Assembly (NCBI GenBank): GCA_032622095.1
Contig: CP136062.1
Location: forward strand, 161,568,875 to 161,632,874
Reading direction: 5' to 3'
From: Siphonodentalium dalli
Taxonomy: Eukaryota > Mollusca > Scaphopoda > Gadilida > Siphonodentaliidae
Length of the DNA stretch: 64,000 bases
Part shown: in pieces, positions 12,893-24,048 of the stretch
Numbering within the stretch: position 1 is the stretch's first letter
How the letters are laid out: the number at the start of each line of letters is the position of its first letter
Notes under the pieces: model-generated
Told to the model about the DNA's origin: nothing
Databases searched by the model: none
What the model saw: the letters and a program-made list of their open reading frames with translations, nothing else
Program-made: the position numbers and the translations under genes

Positions 12893-13100
12893 GTTGGTGT
12901 ACGGCAGTATGCTGGGAAGTGTACTGCAGTATGCGAGTTTGGTCAATAACCAGGTGTACTGCAGTATGTCCTAATAGTTGTAATACCCACAATATGGGCG
13001 CGTATTGACACAATCATTGTCTCTTATGAGGTATTCACCGAACTCGCATACTGCAGTACACTTGTCCACTTGCTACATTGGCATACTGCCGTACACCTGG
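12893..13100. repeat. Cluster of GTGTACTGCAGTATGC motifs in both orientations
   Basis: Five near-identical 15-16 bp motifs lie within about 210 bp. Three are forward (GTGTACGGCAGTATGC, then GTGTACTGCAGTATGC, then GTGTACTGCAGTATG) and two inverted (GCATACTGCAGTACAC, GCATACTGCCGTACAC). The core CTGCAG is itself palindromic. I cannot say whether this is transposon subterminal sequence or something else. Confidence 0.7.
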
Positions 13101-13755
13101 CTTTTTTTAATCGTTTTTTTTTGCCAAGAAAACTGTCTTATTGGTACCAGATACATTATATATAACGCAGATCAAATCATCATATGTATATTATACCCAT
13201 TTGTTTGTTAGATTTATGCGCTATTCTATTTTTTCTCATTTAAAAACAAAATTAGGTGATGACTTTTCGTGCGAGCATTCGCCTAAATTGTCAGTTGATG
13301 AGTAAATCTTTCATTTAATGTCAAAGTGACTATAACTACCATTAACTTCAACATATCGGCCATGCACATGCGGAGGTTCGTATTCGGAAAGTGTCAAAGT
13401 CTACGAGAAAAAGCCTGATATTTGCACCCAGTGTAGCATAAAAACACTCGGGATGCTAACTGCTTCCGGTGTCGTATGTACACAGTGTTGGTGGACATCA
13501 GTGAATGACTCGTATGTGCAGGCCAAGAATAAGTAAGCTGCTTATACATGGGCGCGGCGCGGCCGGACGATCGAGTTTGTGCAGTCATGAAGCACGGGAC
13601 CTTACACATTGGCGCGGCGCGGCCAATCGACGCGCGGCGACATTTTTAATGAGCGGCGCGATTATTTTCAATGGAACCGCGAGCCATTTTGCAGAGCGAT
13701 CGCGCGACGAATCACTGTCAGATCAAAGCATTCCACACATATTCATCGGGCCATC
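13101..13755. other. Spacer with GC-rich duplicated motif
   Basis: The sequence GGCGCGGCGCGGCC occurs twice, near 13551 and 13611, in an otherwise AT-rich region. It lies downstream of the Harbinger-like exon on the minus strand and may be the subterminal part of that element. Confidence 0.4.
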
Positions 13756-14088
13756 TCACCTCAAGCATATCGCAAGTCTTTGTTGTGGGCTGATTGGCTT
13801 CCGCACCCTGTATTCTTTCTTTATATCATCTTCGATGAAGAAAAGTATCCGTGCGAACTGTTCCCTTGACGTTATAAAGTATTGTATACATTTGTCCTCA
13901 TCTGAATAGAGTTCACGGTATAAATGATTAAATACACCATGTACATATATCTTCTTATTAATTGGGTGTACCCAAAACCTTCTATTTCTCTTCTTGTTTC
14001 GTTGTCGATACAAATATGCCAGTGCTAGTATAACAAGTGTGTCATCAGACACTGCCTCCATTCTAGAAACTAATGTTATGAAACACAA
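13756..14088 (-). pseudogene. Harbinger-type transposase, N-terminal exon fragment
   Basis: The 110-residue minus-strand frame contains RRFWVHPINKK, then FNHLYREL, DEDKCIQYF, and ends ISPQQRLAICLR. This order (RRFWVHP, then HLYxEL, then the QYF / F / L helix, then ISPxxRLAxxLR) is the N-terminal region of PIF/Harbinger (HARBI1-like) nucleases, which in active elements catalyse excision and insertion with 3 bp duplications. At the end of the conserved stretch the sequence reads TTGAG followed by GTGAGA, a plausible splice donor (about 13758), so this could be a complete first coding exon. The catalytic DDE part is not found downstream. Probably a decayed transposon remnant. Confidence 0.8.
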
Positions 14089-14469
14089 TACTTCGGGCGT
14101 TTATAATTTAAGCGGCTTAAATTATAATGCGATGATATAATAATATGAAAAGAGTGTCGTAATAGGGTCATCAATATCGAGGTGGCTTGGGTCAAATGAG
14201 GACACACATACCTATACATTCTATATCTTGTTTCTTCATATCAGCTCATATGTGAAATTGCTATACCATGCCGCATTCTATGAATGACAAATGTATTTCA
14301 TATCTGATTGGAAATTGCTGGGGATCTTTCATTTGTACCGTGTAACCCTGTTCCCATCAGAGAGTATAACGTTCGTCGGCCCATTGTGATTAGCTTTTGG
14401 GATATCTGGGGTATTAATTGGGTTCCCAGTAAACATGCCGGTGCCGACCGGTACCGGCCGCATTCTGGT

Positions 14470-15297
14470 TCATACGGCATACGACTTGTCTGACCTCATC
14501 AACATGTTTTCAACATACGGTTCTATTATTCTTATGGGAGACTTCAATGCGAATCTTTCAGGATCAGATTCACAGTCCGAATTTGAACCACGCCGATATA
14601 ACTCTAGAGTTATGCCGCTTACACTGTTCCTAGATAGACACAATATGACATCCGTGATGAAATTGCCTATGTGCAAAGGTCCAACCACAGGCCCCTGGAG
14701 AAAATTACTAAAATACCAATATAGACAATACTATACACTGGTATAGTCTATATTGGTATTTTAGTAATTTTCCCCAGGGGCATGTGGGTCCAACCGTATC
14801 TTACGTACCTCACTAATGAGCGATAACTCTACCAGTCATAGCGATACCAAACGTAATCCAATAAAGTGGGAGAAATTTGACATTGAGCGGAACTGTGCAC
14901 TGCTGCACAATACCCTTCAATGTCTACCAAATCAGTTCAATGCACCATGTGATATCTACTTGTTCCACTCAAACCTCAATATAGACACAAATCCAACCAT
15001 ACTGGAATAAGAAGACAAAAATCTTCATAAAGCTATAATGCTAAGCAGGAAGCTTGGCTATCCACTGGCCAGCCCAATAATTTTAACGACGAATGCTACC
15101 AAAAATACAAAGAGCATAAACGTCTTTTCCGCAGGGCGCACCGGCTTGCTGTTAAATCACATATGCGTGATTATGTACGAAAAATTGAAGCACTTGCCAC
15201 ATTCGATCAAAAAGTTTTTGGAAAGCTATTCGTTCGAGGATCCGCTCCTCGAAATCTCATTCCGCCCGAGCAAATGCCGATTCCGTTGTGAGTTTTT
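14470..15297 (+). pseudogene. LINE ORF2 fragment: APE endonuclease end and linker
   Basis: The frame starting near 14470 includes LSDLINMFSTYG and IILMGDFNANL; the GDFN motif is the hallmark of apurinic-type endonuclease domains of non-LTR retrotransposons. After an inserted MITE, the frame resumes with GPTVSYVPH. Further on come KRNPIKWEKFDIER and, in another frame at about 15098-15297, YKEHKRLFRRAHRLAV and MRDYVRKIEALATFDQKVF, which is the linker between endonuclease and reverse transcriptase in such elements. Stops and frame changes show it is dead. The reverse transcriptase itself is absent. Confidence 0.88.
14678..14794. mobile_element. 101 bp palindromic MITE with 8 bp target duplication
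   Basis: Element 14686-14786 is almost entirely a hairpin: about 42 bp arms beginning CACAGGCCCCTGG on the left and CACATGCCCCTGG on the reverse complement of the right. GGTCCAAC is duplicated at 14678-14685 and 14787-14794. An 8 bp duplication suits hAT-type insertion. Deleting the element and one repeat restores the LINE reading frame across KGPT-VSYV. Confidence 0.85.
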
Positions 15298-15545
15298 CCG
15301 CTTGTCGACCGAGCAAATTTCAAATTTACCAGCCGAAAAACTTAAAAACACAGATATAATGCAAGTTTAATAACATATAATGTTAATGTTTACCTCTAGC
15401 TTCAACCGGGACATGTTCCCCTATAATTCTATTGCCTTAAAAGCCAGCAAAATGCTGTAATCGGTTATTTATGTTTTCGCTCGGATTCTCGCCCTGTATC
15501 TTCCGTTGTCGCCCGAGTAAGTTCAATTGTCGCCCGAGCAATGCT
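15243..15545. repeat. Repeat rich in GCCCGAGCAA motifs
   Basis: Directly after the LINE linker the sequence holds CTCCTCGAAATCTCATTCCG and CCGCCCGAGCAAA. A reverse-complemented, near-identical stretch lies at about 29560-29605, beside the other LINE fragment. Further CGCCCGAG motifs occur at about 15510 and 15533. It looks like a mobile repeat that broke both LINE copies. Confidence 0.55.
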
Positions 15546-16673
15546 CTTTAGATGTTCGACTAGAAACGTCCAGTTATTCTAGCGATAAACGTCTCCATAT
15601 GAAGGTACACTTTCGGATAATGTTATCAAATGTTATCAATGTTTTCATTTTCCTGATATAATCAGTATTCGTCGTTGAAAACTTTCCTACGTCAGTTTCG
15701 CGCCGGAAGTCGCACATTTTACTTTGAAATTGTGCAAGCGACGTAAAGCTATATAGTAGGGCGGCTCCGTGTCAAAAAAAGGGTGAATCGTGCATTTTAA
15801 GGTAAAAGCAACAAACTTTGTATACAATATCCTGAGGTGATATCTTGTGGATTTGGATATCATGCCATGCTAGAGAAAGCCCATGGTTGCCATGGTAACC
15901 ACCGAAAAACATATCCGCCAAAAATGCCAAATTGGCTTTTTGCGGAAGTGCGATTTTGGTACCCCTCTCCCTGCACTGCACCCCTGACTCAAATAGCGCC
16001 ACTTTTGCCATCTTGAAAGCACACGATTAGATTCCTCGTTTCATAGAGAAGAATGTGTATCAACTTTGTGGAAATCGGCGCTAAACAGGTTTATTAATTA
16101 TTGTGCACCTCTCCCCTTCCATGCATCACTGATTCAAATGGCGCCACTATTGACGTCTATAAACCACACCATTAGATTCCTCATGGACTAGTCGCGGCAC
16201 AAGAAGAATCAAGAAAGGATGACACCGTAGCTGCTGTGATTACGCATACATACATGTGGGCGATTCAGTAACGATTGTTATCATATTATGAGAACTGGGA
16301 ACTAGAAACTGGGGTTGGTCTGGGAACTAGTAACGGAATTCATGGAACTTGTGTAAGGGCAGATATGAAGCTACTGACAAACTCACAAAAAACCTTCAAC
16401 GGCATTACAGCACAATAAATTGGGTTGATACAGTGCAATGCTAATATGGGTGAATCTGTGTTTAAAAAAAAATAAGAATTAAAAGATTATTTAGCTGGTT
16501 TTGAATGAGATGATATATACCGTACCACGGTGCCACACACCATTGTAAACTGTATGTACCGTACTCTATATATGTAGACATCAGAGGCTACATAGGTGCA
16601 GCTGTATCTCCCTGGTGGTGTTACTTGTAACAATCTTAGTTGACGAATCTTAATGCGCATGGAATTATACCTG

Positions 16674-17050
16674 CTAAGTTAAGCTGAATAGGTCACTCTC
16701 ATCGGTTTTCTGTGACAAAGTTACCCAGGTTCCTGAAATTGTGATAAAGTTACCCAGGTTGGAGAAGAATGTGATAAAGTTACCCAGGTTAATAATAGTT
16801 CATGTTTAGCAACAAATTATTGATTTTTGTGATATGTCTTAATTTATGCTTGATAAGGGCTATTACTTGCCAAAACTGAACAATATTCCCCTCTGTCACT
16901 TTTTAAATCGAGTTGATATTGTGAGATTTGCTTAACCTGGGTAACTTTATCACAATTCTCACCAACCTGGGTAACTTTATCACAAAATTAGGAACCTGGG
17001 TAACTTTATCACAGAAAACCGGTGAGAGTGACCTATTCAGCCTAAGTTAA
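16674..17050. mobile_element. 359 bp MITE with triple internal repeats, copy 1
   Basis: Element 16683-17041 starts GCTGAATAGGTCACTCTCA and ends with the reverse complement. Inside each end are three copies of GATAAAGTTACCCAGGTT, forward on the left and inverted on the right. The 9 bp CTAAGTTAA flanks both sides (16674-16682 and 17042-17050). Its presence at the same place in both duplicated segments shows that insertion came before the duplication. No coding capacity. Confidence 0.88.
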
Positions 17051-17817
17051 TGGCATCTAATCGTATCGTTGTCTCCTAAAATTTTGTGGACCGAACAATG
17101 AAGAGCATTTTTTTGATAATTCATGTTTCCGATGGGTGGGAAAGTAGTGTGGGGACCGTGGATATAATCTAGGAATCGGGTACTGATATATACGGCGCGG
17201 CAAAGCCGATAGTTGTGTGGTTTAGAATAATTCAAGTGTCCGATGGGTGGTCGAGCTGGATTGTCTTCATCTAGAAATGATACACCAAATCATATTAAAT
17301 AAAAGGTCGACCGACCACAATGTCCCTGGAGACGGTGGCTAACTGAAGGATTGGATATGTCCGGAATAAATGTCATCATCCGGAAACCTCAAATGTTGAA
17401 AATCAAGAAAATTCGTCAAACTAGGGGCCATAATTGCGGTAGAAAAGATCGGATAAGTCTGGTTTTCGAATTTTTTTTAAATAGCTCTTACGCAAAACAT
17501 TGTTAAAATCGGTTAATATTTGTTCAAATTATTGCGCTAACGAGCTAGAAAAGTCGGCAAAAATGACAAGAACTCGACAAAAATGGTTCCAACCAAACTC
17601 AGAATTGCAGGTTCCAACGATGTTTAATATCTGTGCCAAATTAAAAAAAAAATAACTAGAAAATGACGGAATATGTACACAGGCTCGGGTTAAAGTTGGG
17701 TCCCAGGATGTATGATGCTATGTCAAAAATGTTTTCTATTAAATATGTATGGCAGTGTGCGTTTTAGTCATGGTTTGGACGATGAACCCATTTCTTTGTG
17801 ATAGATGCCAAGATTAA

Positions 17818-18305
17818 TCAATTAATCACCTCTCCAATTCTGTTCGCTGCCACCAGTCTCATAAGATTAATATATGGATTTCCAGAATAACAGGTGCGCC
17901 TTGGGTGGTAAAAGCCTTTTGTAGTTATCACATTGAGTGCTTCTTTCAACGGTTTACATTTCAACATCCGGATCCCCTTCCTGTTGAAACTTTGACGAGG
18001 GACACATGCCAATCGATATAGGTATCGCTGGGCATGTATAGAAAAGGCTGAAATATAGCTCCAGTCTTATAATTGATGCTACGTACACAGAATGACAATG
18101 CTTTCATGAAATTCCTATCCGATTGATTATTACAATACAAATTGGCATTGTCTTGGAGAATGACTATATACATATATTGCATATTTTGGTTATAAATGTT
18201 GGAATCGTTGTCCGACTTAAGTTGGCTGAATATTAGGCACAAATAAATTGCTAGTTTTCCGGATGACATCCTGTCTGAGTGTAAACAAGAAATCAAGACT
18301 GTCAC
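17818..18305 (-). pseudogene. Unrecognised coding-like module in duplicated segment, copy 1
   Basis: Two overlapping minus-strand frames: 17961-18305 begins MTVLISCLHSDRMSSGKLAI and contains a hydrophobic stretch that could act as a signal peptide; 17818-18012 contains LKEALNVITTKGFYHPRR and NPYINLMRLVAANRIGEV. Both are preserved in copy 2, where the second frame extends a further 40 residues; here it is cut short by the deletion. Related sequences occur on the plus strand at 22400-23010. I do not recognise the family. It may be a decayed gene, an exon, or part of a mobile element. Confidence 0.4.
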
Positions 18306-18313
18306 CGTATAAT

Positions 18314-18829
18314 CAACTTGTTTTATAGTATTAGTGTATACTTAATGCAGATATAAACAAATAAAAATACCGTATACATGAAGATGTTGTCCGTGTGGGA
18401 TGAGGTGTGTTGACAATTAATTTGGAAAAGCCGCGCCACCTCATACATGTACTATAGGCTATAGTCCCGGCTTTGGCCAATGGGTCGATAGTCGGTGTGA
18501 CTATACAGAGCGTTTAGGATTTCAAGTGGGTTTCACTGATCTCATCGTGGTATACCTGCCAGTATCTTGGGTTCTGGGACTTCTCTTCCCGATATCGTGA
18601 CGTCGTATCGTTTATACCACTATATAGACATAGCAGAAAATCGCCACCATCTGCTCCTCTGGTATTTAAACAATTAAATCGACAATATGGATAGAGAAAA
18701 CCCAGATCCATCAGGACCTAAAACTCTTACGTATTTTCAACAACAGACTGGGAGATGTTACAAAAAAACAAAGAAATGTTTTTGAAAACCGTTTCGCAGC
18801 CCATAAACATGATTACGTAGCTAGAAGCA
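18314..18829. other. Spacer, no gene recognised
   Basis: No similarity or repeat that I can support in this interval. Confidence 0.4.
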
Positions 18830-19535
18830 TGGCGGCCTCCCGGGAATCCTTGCATTTGCATGCGGTGCCACTCGGTGGGCGTCAACGGGACAGGGACGCA
18901 ACCATATAACCCCTTCCAAATGTTCGATAATTGGGCTGAAGTTGTGCACGGAGCTCAACATTGCAATTTTTGTTGCTAAATCGGCTGCGTGGCCAGAACC
19001 ATTGCAGTCACAAGGGAATCCTTCCGTGTATATATATGGTCGTGCCCCTGTCATATATAAGATGCCCGCTCGGTGGCACCGCACGGCAATGCCAGGATTC
19101 CAGGGTGGCCGCCATGGTTCTGGCTACGCAGCCGATTTAGTAACAAAACGTGCTATTTGGTCTCCATGCACGACTTCAGACCAATTTTCGAATATTTTGA
19201 AGGGGCTATATAGTCACGTCCCTGTCCTATAGATGCCCGCTGGGTGGCACCGCACGAAAATGCAAGAATTCCCGGGTGGCCGCCATGGATCTGGCCACGC
19301 AGCCGATTTAGTATCAAAAGGGGCTATTTTGACACTCCATGCACGACTTCAGCCCTATTTTCGAAAATATGGAACGGGTTATATGGTTGCCTCCCTGTCC
19401 TATATAGATGCCCGCTGTGCGGCACCGCACGAGAATTCAGTCCCTTGTGACTGCCATGGTGCTGACCACGCAGCCGATTTAGCAACAAAAAGTGCAATGT
19501 TGAGGTCCATGCGCGATACATATATCATATTTTTA
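18830..19535. repeat. Four-unit repeat of about 178 bp, first unit inverted
   Basis: Each unit includes GTGGCACCGCACG or its variants, GGCCGCCATGG, and CACGCAGCCGATTTAG followed by a gap and CCATGCACGACTTCAG. Units at about 19060, 19235 and 19420 are direct; the one at 18830-19010 is reverse-complemented. Open frames running through it arise from the repeat and show no domain. Confidence 0.75.
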
Positions 19536-19599
19536 TTAAGGTAAAATGATCACGAAACCGTTGGGGTTAAACAAAATTAATAATGATTTCCATATTACT

Positions 19600-20445
19600 A
19601 CGGGACATTTACTAGGGTTGGGGCAACTGTTCAAAAACTGGTTCCTTGTATACTTTTTAGTAGAAGCATGGCATGCATATTTTCAACATCGAAATTGCAC
19701 TCTATTCCAATGTGTTAATGTCACGTGATCTCCAAATCCAAGATGGCTGCCATCTTAAGCAAAAATCAGGATATTTTCGAGGATTTTTGTGCATGTTTTT
19801 GACCAAATCTACCCCAAATAGCCGCCATATATCCCCAAATCATCCGGTTCACTTGCCTTTATTGTTTACTGGTTCAGTCGAAACAGCAGATGTGCTCAGG
19901 AAGGTTGGAGTTAACATTGTGGGTTGTTTAACTCAGACAAAATATAGATTTATAACATTGTACGCAAGACCCGATATAGTTGAAAACGGTCATTGTTCAT
20001 TTTGCCGTTATAGCTGTATGGCTAGTTAACCTTCATCAATTTTGTTCTAACTCTATGGTTAATTGACATTCATCAAACACCTTAAAGACAATACAAGGAA
20101 TGAAATAGATTTCACTATGATGTTGGTGTGATTTAATGTGGTTTAATGTCACGTGACCTCTATGGTTGTCAGATAAAATATAGATTTATAACATTGTACG
20201 CAAGACCCGATATAGTTGAAAACGGTCATTGTTCATTTTGCCGTTAGAGCTGTATGGCTCGTTAACCTTAATAAATTTTGTTCTATCTCTAACTCTATGG
20301 TTAATTAACATTCATCAAACACCTTAAAGACAATACAAGGAATGAAATAGATTTCACTAGTGTGGGGGCAACTGTTCAAAAACTGGTTCCTTGTATACTT
20401 TTCTTAGTAGCAGCATGGCATGTTCATTTTCAACATCAGGATGGG
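19600..20445. repeat. Interleaved direct repeats
   Basis: Two segments each occur twice. AAATATAGATTTATAACATT through to GAATGAAATAGATTTCACTA is at about 19940-20120 and 20170-20362. GGGGCAACTGTTCAAAAACT through to TTTTCAACATC is at about 19620-19690 and 20366-20443. The arrangement suggests a tandem duplication of a roughly 240-750 bp block followed by deletion. No gene. Confidence 0.75.
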
Positions 20446-20499
20446 TTGTGCTAAATAATTGGGCTCTATTGTCAATCGACTAATGTAATGTACAGCATA

Positions 20500-20860
20500 A
20501 GAAACTTATCTGATATCCAAGTATTAAGAATAAAGTTATTCACCACCCCGCCAACCCACCAACCAATACATAATTTCAGATCGCAGATTTTTATTCGCAA
20601 TTCGACTTCCAGTTCTATGAAATGATTGTTTATGAATGAAGGATCGTCTAATCAAATACAAAAAGTTAGAAACGTATCTACGTCGGAGTTTAAAGACCAA
20701 TGTTATTCGCCACCCCAAGTTTGAAGAATACAGTTATTCGCCACCCCCACCCAATTCAGATCGAAGATATTTGTTTGCAATTCCAGTTCTAAAAATGATT
20801 GTTTTTGATTAAAGGATTATCTAATATTATGCACAAAATAACAAACTCATATGGCATCCA
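20500..20860. repeat. Direct repeat around AATTCAGATCG
   Basis: The stretch AGTTATTCACCACCCC ... AATTCAGATCGCAGAT at about 20535-20640 recurs diverged at about 20730-20830 as AGTTATTCGCCACCCCC ... AATTCAGATCGAAGAT. Both are followed by AAATGATTGTTT and an AAGGAT-TCTAAT segment. Confidence 0.65.
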
Positions 20861-22399
20861 AGTATTGAGAATAAAGTTATTCGATTCCACACATTTAAAA
20901 TCGGATGGTGGTCATGTCATTCCCATGTATGGATTTTGTCTTGGAGAGATCAACAGGAAGTTAACGACAAATATAACTGCACTGTGGTTCCCCGTCTGCA
21001 TTTAAATCGTCAACACACCTCTGTAACTGGCTGAACCAGTTTTCATTGTTTTCAAAAATAAAAACACGTTCGATACTAAGTCCCCGGAAGACTGCTAATT
21101 TCTGAAGTTGTCATATATTACAATCCTACCCCAACAGCGTGAATAACCGGGACAATTGTGTCCTCAAGAACAAAAAAACATTGCAGGAGGGCAGTCTTCG
21201 ATTTTTTATTGGTTATGGCACAGTATGGTGTGGACGGCTGTTTCCTAAGTGTTGCAAGTGACACGTTAACGGCTACTCTTTTGGCGGCGATCAGTGGACA
21301 CAAAACAATAAACAAATGTGCTCGTTACAACTTGTTCTATCTAGTTACTTAACCCACAACAGCGGTTCTGGGGTTAGGACGAAAAATTGCGAACGGACGG
21401 ACGGATAGATAGACAGATCTCATACTATGTCTATATAAACATACATGTAAACACACCAACTTTTGTCTTTTCGGGTAAAGCATCTTGCGGAAACCCACAA
21501 ACAAAGTGGTGAACTCGCGTCGAGAGACATGCCCTTTGGCAGATTTGTTTAAACGCAGAATAAGAATGGATTAGTGGTCCATGAGCGATACTTGTTTCTC
21601 AATGAATACATATCGCTCGCGATAATTTATGGCGTGTCAATAAGCGTTTTATCGGCCTGCACATTGTTCTGATTGGTAACAAGGTAGTTTGACTGCATGT
21701 TCATACCATCGAATAGAGTTATCAACTAAATGACAACTGAACGACAAGATGCGCCCTTTGACCACCAATGTAGGTCTAAAACCAGGTTTAACTCGGATGT
21801 TTAAACTGGAGATGATGACTCCGGCCTATATGTTCAAACATAAAACCCAACATAATAATTTTGCATATATACATAATAACTGCTAGTATACAATTTATAT
21901 GCATACGTACACAATGAAGCACGTAACAAATACTGCTCAGTTGTATGTATTTGATTGTATATATATCGATTATAACATGTCATACAAGTGGGTTTATTCA
22001 TAGGCCATGTTAAGTGATACATGTTTATCTGGCTGGTATATATATATATATGACATGCACCACGGATACCAACCAAACATTTGGTGAAACATTTTGTCGC
22101 CATCAAATTGTTTCCATCAAATTTCCGTTCGATTCAGGGGTGTGAGAAGGGAGGGGTACACACGCTATTACAAGTACTTATAATTTATGTGCACATGACA
22201 ATGGTACGGTTTTAGTCTGAACAGGTCATACCGTTACTTTCAGACTTTAAGTTGTAAACGTATTGTCTGTATGTGTATGTAGCCTTAACGATAGGAGTAG
22301 AGGCAATTTGAGCCTCACTGCCACATATTCACGATCACCTATATTGACTGGCTAATGTCGCTTTTTACCGATCCAGCAGGAAGAGAACTTTTAATGTTT
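20861..22399. other. Spacer, no gene recognised
   Basis: Only short featureless open frames. A small diverged inverted match to the dispersed repeat at the start of the duplicated segment may be present near 21140-21185 (ACAATTGTGTCCTC). Nothing else supported. Confidence 0.4.
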
Positions 22400-23275
22400 A
22401 ATTGAAAAACTTTGAATGAATAACTCGACACGACAAACACAAAGGGCGCTTACTACCTCCAAGACACACCTGTTGTGCTGTGATGTTGTATATCGCTCAT
22501 ATGAGGTTGGTGGCCTTTTGTTATGGCTCGATTATCGTGAAAGGTCAGATTTGGAGAGTGGTCCAAAATTAGCCTTTAGTTTATCAAACAACGTTCTATT
22601 GAAATTAAATTTCTATGGGAAATACCATAATGCCTATCGAAGCTCTCCAGGTCTACCTTGATAATGACTTTGCTTAGAATAAACTAGAACAATAAACCGT
22701 TAAATTTGCGAAACACAATGACAATTAAATTTTCTAGAAGGATGTAAACCTTTATGTCTTTTGCAAAGAAACTGGCTGATATTGACCACTTTTACACACT
22801 AATTGGTTCATTATTCTAACATCAGATCCAAGACTAACAACTCGCAAACTCTAAAATATTTAAAAAGAACGTTGAATGAGTTACTAAACACGACAAGCAC
22901 AAAGGGCGTTTACTGTCCAATACATACCTGTTGTTTTGTGATGTTGTATATGTCTCTTATGAGACTGGTGCCCTTTTTGTCGCTGGATTATCATGAGAGA
23001 TCAGAATTGTAGAGGGGTCCATAATTAGCCGTTGGTTTATCAAACAACGTTCTATTGACATTAACGTTCTATAGGAAAGGCCATTGTACTCATAGAAGCT
23101 CTCCAAATCTACTTGGAAAATTGCTTTGTCTGGAATAGACTAGAAGATTAAACGGTGAAATTTGCGCACAATGGCATTCAAATTTCGAGAAGGATGTAGG
23201 CTTACGTCTTTAGCAAAGAAACTGGCTAATATTGACCACTTTTACAAACTAATTGGTTGATCGTTCTAACGTCCG
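22400..23275 (+). repeat. Tandem duplication of 456 bp with coding-like module
   Basis: The block starting near 22407 (TTTGAATGAATAACTCGACA) repeats diverged at about 22863, an offset of 456 bp, with matching ends such as AAAGAAACTGGCT and ATTGACCACTTTTACA. The second copy encodes LNELLNTTSTKGVY and YMSLMRLVPF, resembling LKEALNVITTKGFY and YINLMRLVAA of the minus-strand frames at 17.9 and 63.5 kb. Frames are short and broken, so this is a decayed or non-coding relative. Family unknown. Confidence 0.6.
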
Positions 23276-23547
23276 AACGAGTTATTCATGAACGCTAACA
23301 CATTTGACGAATATGGCACTGCATGAGCATCCATGTATGCATTTCCAATGGCCTAGCGTCCAATTAGAACATTAACATAAAACGGATTTAGTGGTAAGCT
23401 AATATATATGTCGGAAGTGACTTCAATGTTCATTAAATATTATGATTATGTATATATATCCACAGGTTTATAATTATGATGACTAGTACACTTGCTTGAA
23501 TACATAATGCTATCATGAGAATGAGTATCGATGAGCATGCCAAGCAC

Positions 23548-24048
23548 AATTAGTTGTCATCGATAGCAACATCCAGTAAATTCGCATCTTATCGTATTAT
23601 CAAGACCTCATTTGAACGAGAAAGTTACCTATCAATAACAAACCACAGAGTCATGCAAAGCATCCTTCTTTTCCGAACGAGGAACCATAGACTCTCAATA
23701 GAATATGGCACGTGGACCAATGCCCCATATTCGGATAGATTATGTGCCCTCTGCAACTCAGAAATATGCGACGAGTATCATGTAATCCTTAAATGTATTG
23801 AACCCCAAGACATACGCGTACAATACCTGGGACCATACTATTATCGGAGACCAAACGCTAACAAGTTAGCAGCACTATTCAATAACCACAACAGAAGAAT
23901 TACCAAGAATCTCTCAGTTTTTATAAAAAAAAAGGTCATTGATATATTTCGGTTTCTTGAGGCTACATTTTCGGACAAACATGTAACCCCCTTCAAAATA
24001 TACCGTTATAATATACTTGTTTCTTACACATGTACCAACATTTTATGA
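23548..24048 (+). pseudogene. LINE ORF2 C-terminal fragment
   Basis: The 164-residue frame shows the C-terminal region of a non-LTR retrotransposon protein: YRIIKTSFERESYL, then LLFRTRNHRLSIEYGTW, then a zinc-knuckle-like LCALCNSEICDEYHVILKC, then YLGPYYYRRPNANKLAALFN. The reverse transcriptase and endonuclease are missing, as expected for a 5'-truncated insertion. The piece YLGPYYYRRPNANKLAALFN is the counterpart of the 97 bp satellite at 1590-7361. It probably ends at the stop at 24048, followed by a 3' UTR of uncertain length. Confidence 0.88.

Larger units (their letters stand above)
15754..18313. repeat. Duplicated segment, copy 1
   Basis: This 2.56 kb stretch is nearly identical to 61299-64000, same orientation, 45.5 kb away. 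Differences include scattered substitutions, a 17 bp segment present here near 16803 but missing in copy 2, and about 159 bp missing here after 17818 (present in copy 2 at about 63353-63511). The first part is related to a more widely dispersed repeat, since 27300-27450 carries a diverged inverted match. Both copies contain the same MITE and the same minus-strand open frames. Confidence 0.92.

Noticed and set aside
13551-13624. CpG-island-like promoter from the GGCGCGGCGCGGCC motifs
   Set aside because: The GC-rich stretch is under 150 bp, consists of a duplicated motif next to a transposon remnant, and no host gene starts nearby.
15772-16011. 79-residue minus-strand frame conserved in both duplicated segments (also 61317-61556)
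   Set aside because: Conservation is explained by the recent duplication of the whole segment. The related older repeat at 27300-27450 does not keep the frame clearly.
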